NCBI GenBank assembly: GCA_009695395.1
Contig: SIBB01000024.1
Coordinates: forward strand, 1 to 17,660
DNA length: 17,660 nt
Source: Pedosphaera sp.
Lineage (GTDB): Bacteria; Verrucomicrobiota; Verrucomicrobiia; Limisphaerales; SXTU01
Direction: 5' to 3'
The notes under the pieces were generated by a model. It had not been told where the DNA came from, made no database searches, and worked only from the letters and a program-made list of their open reading frames with translations. The first letter of the stretch is position 1. Every line of letters starts with the position of its first letter. This document shows positions 7,133-12,683 of this stretch, piece by piece. A program made the position numbers and the translations under genes.

Positions 7133-7330
7133 ATGGCTGAAGGTTATTGCGTCAAATGCAAGTCGAAGAGGGAAATCACCGCTGGCGTTGAAGAGGTGAT
7201 GAAGAACGGGCGCAAGGCCATCAAAGGCCGCTGCCCCACCTGCTCCACCGTCATGTTCAAGATTCTTGGCGGCAAGGCTGTTTCGCCTGCCGCCCCGGCG
7301 AGTCCCGGCCCCGCCGCGCCCGCCGCCTAG
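7133..7330 (+). CDS. DUF5679-type zinc-ribbon protein with Ala/Pro tail
   Basis: The 65-residue protein starts AEGYCVKCKSKREI and has two CxxC pairs (Cys6/Cys9 and Cys34/Cys37) around a basic loop (MKNGRKAIKGRCPTC). This is the layout of DUF5679 zinc ribbons, which occur as small proteins and as repeats at the end of some type I topoisomerases, where they bind nucleic acid. The last 15 residues are only Ala, Pro, Ser and Gly (about 51-65), a likely flexible tail. The family link rests on the YCVKCK...KREI...MKNGR...G.CP.C pattern. Its stop is 23 bases before the NDK gene, so the two are probably one transcript. The role is unknown; nucleic-acid binding is inferred. Confidence 0.85.
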   Translation: MAEGYCVKCKSKREITAGVEEVMKNGRKAIKGRCPTCSTVMFKILGGKAVSPAAPASPGPAAPAA

Positions 7331-7353
7331 TCCGCCCCTCACAACTTCATTTC

Positions 7354-8532
7354 ATGGCCCAGCAGCTCGCCTACGTCATCGTCACGCCCTACACCCTCGC
7401 CAAATCCCGCACCGGCGGCATTTTGGCCCGGCTCATCACCCGCACTGGCTTGGAGCTAGTCGCCGCTCGCATGTTCGGCGCGTGCCAGGAACTGGTGGAG
7501 GAATACTCCAAGGTCGTCATCTCCGCTGCCGACCCGCAGGACCGCAGCGTCCAGCAGCTCATCCACGACTACATCGTCCACGAGCTTGGCCCCGATCCGA
7601 AGACCCAGCGCCGACGCCGCTCGATGGTGCTCCTCTTCCGGGGCGAGGACGCCGTGCGCAAGGTCCGCTCTGTTGTCGGAAACATCAGCCACTCCCGTCG
7701 CGGCGGTGAGACTATCCGCGATACCTTCGGCGACTACGTTTTGGACGAGCGCGACCAGGTTCGTTACTTCGAGCCCGCTGTCCTCGCCGCGCCGAACGCC
7801 GAAGAGGCCGGTGTGAAACTCAAGCTCTGGGCGCGTTACTCCGATGCTGACGGCGGCATCCTCGAAGACTGTGTCGAGCATCCGCCCGGCGAGAAAGTCG
7901 AGCGCACCCTCGTCCTCATCAAGCCGGACAACTTCCGCTTCGCCACCGGCCGCCCCGGCAACGTCATTGATTTCTTCAGCCGCACCGGCCTTTACATCGT
8001 CGGCATCCGCGTCCTGCACATGAGCACCGCGCAGGCGATTGAATTCTACGGCCCGGTGAAGGCATTCCTTCGCACCAAGCTCAAGTCCGTCGTCGCCGCC
8101 AAAGCCAAGGCTGCGCTGGAGAAAGACCCGAGCATCGGCTTCACGCTCTCATCTGAGGCCGAGGCCTCCCTAGGCGAACTCCTCGGACCCGCTTTCGGCG
8201 ACAACCAGTTCGACAACATCGTCCGCTTCATGTCCGGCCGCGCGGAGTCCGAGTGCTCGAAGGACCAGTTGGCCGAGCCCGGCACGGAGAAGTGCATCGC
8301 CCTCGTTTACGAAGGCACGAACGCCGTCGCCAAAATCCGGGACGTCCTCGGCCCCACCGACCCCGCGAAGGCTCCGCCCGGCTCCATCCGCCGCGAGTTC
8401 GGCTCGAACATCATGATCAACGCCGCGCACGCCAGCGACGCCCCCGAGAACGCCCAGCGCGAGCTGGGGATCGTCCAAGTCGAGGCCAACGACTTCAAGC
8501 GCGTCGTTGACCAGTTCTACAGCGGGCAATGA
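7354..8532 (+). CDS. ndk: Tandem nucleoside diphosphate kinase: degenerate domain plus active-type domain
   Basis: Nucleoside diphosphate kinase moves the gamma phosphate between nucleotides through a phosphohistidine. A normal subunit has about 140 residues; this protein has 392 because it holds two NDK-like domains. The second (about 182-375) begins ERTLVLIKPDN with the conserved Lys190. It has the FY motif (231-232), EGTNAVAKIRDVLGPTDP, APPGSIRREFG, and the active-site region NAAHASDAPENA with His359. It also carries an extra 40 or so residues at about 240-285, in the Kpn-loop region. The first domain (about 5-160) keeps the fold features LLFRGEDAVRKVRSVVG and GGETIRDTFGDY. It has TPY where KPD should be, and AVLAAPNAEEA where VVHGSDSPESA should be, so both the lysine and the histidine are gone. 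The first domain is probably structural or regulatory. It follows the zinc-ribbon gene in an apparent operon. Confidence 0.9.
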   Translation: MAQQLAYVIVTPYTLAKSRTGGILARLITRTGLELVAARMFGACQELVEEYSKVVISAADPQDRSVQQLIHDYIVHELGPDPKTQRRRRSMVLLFRGEDAVRKVRSVVGNISHSRRGGETIRDTFGDYVLDERDQVRYFEPAVLAAPNAEEAGVKLKLWARYSDADGGILEDCVEHPPGEKVERTLVLIKPDNFRFATGRPGNVIDFFSRTGLYIVGIRVLHMSTAQAIEFYGPVKAFLRTKLKSVVAAKAKAALEKDPSIGFTLSSEAEASLGELLGPAFGDNQFDNIVRFMSGRAESECSKDQLAEPGTEKCIALVYEGTNAVAKIRDVLGPTDPAKAPPGSIRREFGSNIMINAAHASDAPENAQRELGIVQVEANDFKRVVDQFYSGQ

Positions 8533-8651
8533 GTTAGGGCGCGCCTGTCCTCTCACCGACTGGAACACTGTCAACCTCAGCGAGGTCCTCCAGAGACCAT
8601 CGCATTTCCCCGCAGAGCCTCGGTATTGCCCGCTCTCCTCGATTCCTGCAA

Positions 8652-8673
8652 AGGCAGGCTTCCCAGCCTTCCT
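8652..8673. repeat. Short imperfect hairpin, possibly a dispersed repeat remnant
   Basis: AGGCAGGCT (8652-8660) and AGCCTTCCT (8665-8673) pair at 8 of 9 positions around a TCCC loop. It lies in the gap of about 160 bases before the peroxidase gene. The GGCAGGCTTCCCAGCC motif resembles short intergenic palindromes I associate with Verrucomicrobia. The rest of the gap (8533-8651) shows nothing I can identify. Confidence 0.3.
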
Positions 8674-8693
8674 ACGCCTGCTAACCTCACGCC

Positions 8694-9242
8694 ATGAAAC
8701 TCGCACTCACACTCGCCCTCTGCGTCCTCACCCAGCTCGGCTCCGCCCAACCCAAGCCGCTTACCGACATCCCGCTCAAGGACATCGCCGGCAAGGACAC
8801 CTCGCTCAAACCCTTTGCCGGAAAAGTTCTCCTCATCGTCAACGTCGCGTCCCAATGCGGGGCCACGCCGCAATACTCCGGCCTCGAAGTCCTGCACAAG
8901 GAATACGGCGCACGCGGCCTCGCCGTCCTCGGTTTCCCGTGCAACGACTTCGGCGCGCAGGAACCCGGCACGGCCGCCGAGATTAAACAATTCTGCACCA
9001 CGAACTACAAAGTCAGCTTCCCTCTCTTCGCCAAGGTCCGCATCGCCGCCGGCCCTGAGCAGCACCCGCTCTTCAACGCGCTCACCGGCAAAGGCTCCGC
9101 GCTGCCCGGTGCAGTGACGTGGAACTTCAGCAAGTTCCTCGTGGGCCGCGACGGCAAGCTCCTCGCCCGCTTCGACACCAGCACTGAACCGGACGATGCC
9201 GCGCTGGTGAAGGCCATCGAGAAGGCGCTCGCCGCGAAGTGA
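8694..9242 (+). CDS. Exported glutathione peroxidase-like thiol peroxidase
   Basis: The 182-residue protein has a signal peptide (MKLALTLALCVLTQLGSA, cleavage near residue 18) and a complete thioredoxin-fold GPx domain. The catalytic cysteine is Cys55 in NVASQCG (Cys type, not selenocysteine). Trp143 and Asn144 in TWNFSKFLV and the FPCN..FG.QEPG motif with Cys83 are also present. In the usual tetrad the motif reads FPCNQFG; here the Gln is Asp85. Bacterial Cys-type GPx enzymes reduce hydrogen and lipid peroxides, mostly with thioredoxin-like donors. The signal peptide places this one in the periplasm or outside, which suggests protection of envelope lipids. Cys101 is a further candidate for a resolving cysteine. 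ATG 8694 is the natural start because the signal peptide begins there. Confidence 0.92.
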   Translation: MKLALTLALCVLTQLGSAQPKPLTDIPLKDIAGKDTSLKPFAGKVLLIVNVASQCGATPQYSGLEVLHKEYGARGLAVLGFPCNDFGAQEPGTAAEIKQFCTTNYKVSFPLFAKVRIAAGPEQHPLFNALTGKGSALPGAVTWNFSKFLVGRDGKLLARFDTSTEPDDAALVKAIEKALAAK

Positions 9243-9253
9243 AACTCCTCTCC

Positions 9254-9313
9254 TGCTCATAATCCTGATCCTGCTCCTCGGGGGATGGCGGAGCAGGATC
9301 AGGATTACGAGCA
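9254..9313. repeat. Long near-perfect intergenic palindrome
   Basis: Two 24-base arms, 9254-9277 and 9290-9313, are inverted copies with a single mismatch, separated by a 12-base G-rich loop (9278-9289). The arm core reads AATCCTGATCCTGCTCC. It fills almost the whole gap between the peroxidase stop and the hydrolase start. Such a stem would be very stable in RNA and could end transcription or protect the 3' end of the mRNA. The long arms and the motif suggest a REP-like mobile palindrome. Confidence 0.85.
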
Positions 9314-9333
9314 CGAGCCAGCCCTCGCCCGCC

Positions 9334-10245
9334 TTGCACCCGCTCCTCACCCGCGTTAAGAAGGCCCGCCGCTGGCTCGTTCCAACTGTGGGCCTGCTGG
9401 TGATTGCCTTCATGCTTTACCGCTTCGAGCACAGCCAAGTCTATCATCCAACCCGCGACGCGGAATCCACGCCCGACGACGTGGGCCGCCCCGCCGAGGA
9501 AATCTGGCTGAACACCTCCGACGGACTTCGTCTCCACTCGTGGTTTTTCGCCGCCGAAAAAGCCTCGCCCCGCGCGCGTTTCGTGATGCTCTTCTGCCAC
9601 GGCAACGGCGGCAACCTCACCTCACGCCCCGGCTACTACCGCGCGATTCTTGAAACGGGCGTCGGCCTCCTCACCTTCGATTACCGAGGCTACGGACGCA
9701 GCGATGGCCAGCCAAGCGAGGTCGGCACTTACACCGACGCCGCGACCGCCTACCAATGGCTTCGCACGCGAGGCTTCGCGCCGGAGCACATTCTTGTCTG
9801 GGGCGAATCCCTCGGCGGCGGCATCGCCAGCCATCTCGCAGCCACCGAGCGCGTGGGCGGACTTGTGTTGCAAAGCACCTTCACCAGCATCCCCGACATC
9901 GGCGCGGAGCTTTTCCCATGGCTGCCGGTGAAGCTCATCAGCCGCATCAAATACGACACCCTCAGCCGCCTGCCCGACATCCCCTGCCCCGTCGTCGTCA
10001 TGCACAGCCGCGCGGACACAACGATCGGGTTCCACCACGGTGAGCGCAACTTTGCCGTGGCCCGTGAGACGAAAGCCTTTGTCGAAATCGGCGGTGACCA
10101 CAACGACGCCATCCTCGCCAACCGCACCGCCTACGTGGCTGGAGCGGAGCAACTCGTCCGACTCGCGGAGGCGGGAGAAACCGGAAAAGTGATCATGGCC
10201 CCCTGCCCCGTTCCTCCACTCTCACCTGCCCACTTGCTCCCATGA
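9334..10245 (+). CDS. Membrane-anchored alpha/beta hydrolase
   Basis: This 303-residue protein has an N-terminal hydrophobic helix (about 13-29, WLVPTVGLLVIAFMLY) after a basic stretch, so it is likely anchored in the membrane. It is an alpha/beta hydrolase of the Bem46/ABHD13 type: oxyanion region FCHGNGGNLTSR, then FDYRGYGRSDG, nucleophile Ser159 in GESLGG, Asp228 in HSRADTTIGF, and His256 in GGDHND. This is a complete Ser-Asp-His triad. Members are esterases, thioesterases or lipases; the substrate is unknown. TTG 9334 is the best start because no in-frame ATG or GTG precedes the anchor. The next ATG is at residue 27, inside the helix. The stop overlaps the next start (ATGA at 10242-10245), so translation of the two is probably coupled. 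Confidence 0.88.
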   Translation: MHPLLTRVKKARRWLVPTVGLLVIAFMLYRFEHSQVYHPTRDAESTPDDVGRPAEEIWLNTSDGLRLHSWFFAAEKASPRARFVMLFCHGNGGNLTSRPGYYRAILETGVGLLTFDYRGYGRSDGQPSEVGTYTDAATAYQWLRTRGFAPEHILVWGESLGGGIASHLAATERVGGLVLQSTFTSIPDIGAELFPWLPVKLISRIKYDTLSRLPDIPCPVVVMHSRADTTIGFHHGERNFAVARETKAFVEIGGDHNDAILANRTAYVAGAEQLVRLAEAGETGKVIMAPCPVPPLSPAHLLP

Positions 10246-11048
10246 ACTTCACCACCGCACTCCTGCTTCTCCTCGCCACGCTCGCCACCGCCGCCCACAC
10301 TCTCGCCGTGGACATCATCGCGCACCGCGGCGCGTCGCACGACGCTCCTGAGAACACCCTCGCCTCCTTCCGACTCGGCTGGCAGCAGCGCGCCGACGCC
10401 GTCGAATTGGACATCTGGCTTACGAAGGACGGCAAGATTGTCGTGTGTCACGACGCCGACACCAAGCGCACCACGGGCATCTCAAAGAAAATCCCCGAGA
10501 GCACGCTGACTGAACTCCGCGTCCTCGACGCCGGTTCGTGGAAAGACCCAAAGTGGAAAGGTGAGAAACTTCCCACGCTCGACGAAACCCTCGCGCTCAT
10601 CCCCGACGGCAAGCGGCTCGTCATCGAAATTAAGTGCGGCGTGGAAGTGCTGCCCGAGTTGGAGCGCGTGCTCAAGGCTGCCGGCAAGCCCGCGTCGCAG
10701 CTCGTCATCATCAGCTTCAGCTACCCCGTCTGCACCGACGCCAAGAAGCTGTTCCCGAAAATCCCCGTGCTGTTCCTCTCCTCCTTCAAGCAGGACAAAG
10801 CCAGCGGCGCGTGGACGCCGACGCCTGCCTCGCTTATCGCCAAGGCAAAAGCCGCGAATCTCGACGGCCTCAACCTCGCGTTCAAAGGCCCGCTCGACGC
10901 CGCGTTTGTGCAGCAGACCCACGCGGCTGGCCTCAAGTTTTACGTGTGGACCGTGGACGACGCGGAGGTCGCGAAGAAACTGCTCGCCGCCGGTGCCGAC
11001 GGCATCACCACCAACCGTCCCGAGTGGCTCCGCGAGCAGTTGCGCTGA
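10242..11048 (+). CDS. Exported glycerophosphodiester phosphodiesterase
   Basis: The enzyme hydrolyses glycerophosphodiesters, the deacylated products of phospholipids, to sn-glycerol 3-phosphate and an alcohol. The 268 residues start with a signal peptide (MNFTTALLLLLATLATAAHTLA, cleavage near residue 22). A complete GDPD barrel follows: AHRGASHDAPENT with His28 and Arg29, AVELDIWLTKDG with Glu55 and Asp57 (metal), and VVCHDA with His70. KRLVIEIKCG and KFYVWTVDDAE near the end are typical of the UgpQ-like bacterial branch, as is the end GADGITTNRPEWL. It should be periplasmic. The overlap with the alpha/beta hydrolase gene suggests a joint role, for example the hydrolase removing acyl chains and this enzyme splitting the head group. 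That link is inference. Confidence 0.94.
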   Translation: MNFTTALLLLLATLATAAHTLAVDIIAHRGASHDAPENTLASFRLGWQQRADAVELDIWLTKDGKIVVCHDADTKRTTGISKKIPESTLTELRVLDAGSWKDPKWKGEKLPTLDETLALIPDGKRLVIEIKCGVEVLPELERVLKAAGKPASQLVIISFSYPVCTDAKKLFPKIPVLFLSSFKQDKASGAWTPTPASLIAKAKAANLDGLNLAFKGPLDAAFVQQTHAAGLKFYVWTVDDAEVAKKLLAAGADGITTNRPEWLREQLR

Positions 11049-11067
11049 GTCGAACTCCGAAAAGGGA

Positions 11068-11177
11068 GCCACAGATGCCCACAGATGAGAGTAGATTTTT
11101 AGCAGCGAACGGAGGGCGCCTGCCAGAGCACAGGGCCACGCTGCCCAAACCCTTCACCATCTGTGTCCATCTCTGGC
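11068..11177. repeat. Interrupted inverted repeat with CACAGATG units
   Basis: The left part (11068-11087) has two CACAGATG-type units. The right part (11158-11177) is an inverted copy that matches at 17 of 20 positions by hand alignment. The 70 bases between them show no reading frame or other structure I can identify. The unit is like the ACAGATG intergenic repeats common in Verrucomicrobia and Planctomycetes genomes. It occupies most of the 198-base gap between the phosphodiesterase and the DUF1501 operon. Confidence 0.65.
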
Positions 11178-11246
11178 CGAACTGCTTTTTCTAGGGTGAA
11201 TGAAGCCGCGACTGCGCCGCGTCAGCCTTTCTGTCAGCATCAGCCT

Positions 11247-12683
11247 ATGAATTCCGCACGCACCCAGGACCCGCTCTCCCGCCGCGCCGCGCTCCAGCGC
11301 TCCGCCATCGGCTTCGGCTGGCTCGCCGCATCATCCCTACTGGCGGAGCCAATCGGCAATCGACAATCGGCAATCGGCAATTCCCCATCCCCTGCCGCTG
11401 CGAAGCCCCCGGCTTCGCCGGCCCGCGCCAAGCGCGTCATCTTCCTCTTCATGAAGGGCGGCCCCTCGCACCTCGACACCTTCGACCCCAAGCCCCTCCT
11501 CGACCGCGATGACGGCAAGCCCTTCCCCGGCGCGAAACCCCGCGTGCAGTTCGCCGCCACGGGCGAGCTGCTCAAGTCGCCGTGGAAATTCCAGAACCAC
11601 GGCCAGTCCGGCCTGCCCGTCAGTGAGCTTTTCCCGCACGTCGCGCAGTGCATTGACGACCTCTGCATCCTCCGCTCCTGCCACGGCACCAACGCCGCGC
11701 ACGGCGGCGCGCTCCTCAAGCTCCACACCGGCAGCGACAACTTCGTGCGCCCCAGCATGGGCGCGTGGGTCAACTACGGCCTCGGCTCCGAGAACCAAAA
11801 CCTCCCCGGCTTCATGACCATCTGCCCCACGCTCGCGCACGGCGGCGTGAACAACTGGGGCGCGGCCTTCCTCCCCGCGTGGACGCAGGGCACGCCCATC
11901 GGCAACGCCGCCGTCCCTTCCGACAAGGCGCTCGTCCGCCACATCATCCCGCGCCTCGCGCCCGGCGAGCAGCGGCAACAGCTCGACCTCCTCGCCGCGA
12001 TGAACCGCGACCACCTCGCGCAGACCGGGCCGAACCAAGCCCTCGAAGGCCGCCTGAACTCCTTCGAGCTCGCCTTCCGCATGCAGATGGCCATGCCCGA
12101 GGCGCAGGACCTCTCGCGCGAGACTGAGGCGACGAAGCAGCTCTACGGCCTCGACGACAAGGTCACCGAGAACTTCGGTCGCCAATGCCTCATGGCCCGC
12201 CGCTTCGCCGAGCGCGGCGTGCGCTTCATCCAGGTCACGCACAGCGACGGCGACGTGCAATGGGACCAGCACGGCAACCTCCGCAAAGGCCACACGAAGA
12301 ACGCCGCCGAGGTGGACCGCCCCATCGCCGGCCTGTTGAAGGACTTGAAAGCCCGCGGCCTCCTGCAAGACACGCTCGTCCTCTGGGGCGGCGAGTTTGG
12401 CCGCACCCCCGCCGCGCAGGGCGGCCGCGACGGTCGCGACCACAACCCCGAAGGCTTCACCATGTGGATGGCGGGCGGCGGCGTGAAACCCGGCATCGCC
12501 TACGGTGCGACCGACGACTACGGCTGGTTCGCCGCCGAGAACAAGATTCACATCCACGACCTGCACGCCACGCTCCTCGCGCTGCTGGGCATGGACCACG
12601 AGCACCTCACCTACCGCCACGCCGGCCGCGACTTCCGCCTGACGGATGTGGAGGGGCATGTGGTGAGGGACATTTTCGCGTGA
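11247..12683 (+). CDS. DUF1501 family protein, Tat-exported (copy 1)
   Basis: The 478-residue protein belongs to DUF1501 (PF07394), an alkaline phosphatase/sulfatase-like fold common in Planctomycetes and Verrucomicrobia. It starts with a twin-arginine signal (LSRRAALQRSAIGFGWLAASSLLA, RR at 12-13), so it should be exported folded. Family marks are FMKGGPSHLDTFDPKP (69-83), YGLGSENQNLPGF, FGRQCLMARRFAERGVRF, LWGGEFGRTP, GRDHNPEGFTMWMAGGG, and the terminal HAGRDFRLTDVEG. ATG 11247 was chosen over upstream frame because the Tat signal begins there. The linker after the signal is partly made of a 7-base repeat. Its last 78 bases are almost identical to those of copy 2. The stop overlaps the GTG start of the next gene (GTGA). 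The enzymatic role is unproven. Confidence 0.92.
   Translation: MNSARTQDPLSRRAALQRSAIGFGWLAASSLLAEPIGNRQSAIGNSPSPAAAKPPASPARAKRVIFLFMKGGPSHLDTFDPKPLLDRDDGKPFPGAKPRVQFAATGELLKSPWKFQNHGQSGLPVSELFPHVAQCIDDLCILRSCHGTNAAHGGALLKLHTGSDNFVRPSMGAWVNYGLGSENQNLPGFMTICPTLAHGGVNNWGAAFLPAWTQGTPIGNAAVPSDKALVRHIIPRLAPGEQRQQLDLLAAMNRDHLAQTGPNQALEGRLNSFELAFRMQMAMPEAQDLSRETEATKQLYGLDDKVTENFGRQCLMARRFAERGVRFIQVTHSDGDVQWDQHGNLRKGHTKNAAEVDRPIAGLLKDLKARGLLQDTLVLWGGEFGRTPAAQGGRDGRDHNPEGFTMWMAGGGVKPGIAYGATDDYGWFAAENKIHIHDLHATLLALLGMDHEHLTYRHAGRDFRLTDVEGHVVRDIFA
11350..11381 (+). repeat. CAATCGG heptad repeat inside the DUF1501 gene
   Basis: Four 7-base units (CAATCGG, CAATCGA, CAATCGG, CAATCGG) plus a partial fifth run in tandem at 11350-11381. 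In frame they code for IGNRQSAIGNS (residues 36-46) in the flexible linker between the Tat signal and the DUF1501 domain. The same heptad type is usually intergenic in related genomes, to my knowledge. Confidence 0.8.
12606..12683 (+). repeat. Duplicated 3' end of DUF1501 gene, copy A
   Basis: This 78-base segment matches 16200-16277 at 74 of 78 positions, with 41 identical bases in a row. All four differences are synonymous. The 69 bases just before it differ from the matching part of the other gene at 21 positions. Confidence 0.85.

Noticed and set aside
11350..11381. CRISPR-like array
   Set aside because: The units are 7 bases in direct tandem without spacers, and there are no cas genes in the window.
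11337..12659. 440-codon minus-strand frame opposite DUF1501 copy 1
   Set aside because: It is an antisense shadow created by strong C-ending codon bias; no start signal and no motif.
12185..12679. 165-residue N-terminal extension of the DUF1549/DUF1553 protein
   Set aside because: The extension overlaps DUF1501 copy 1 entirely and is Arg/Pro/His-rich shadow sequence. The GTG at 12680 is followed by a proper signal peptide.
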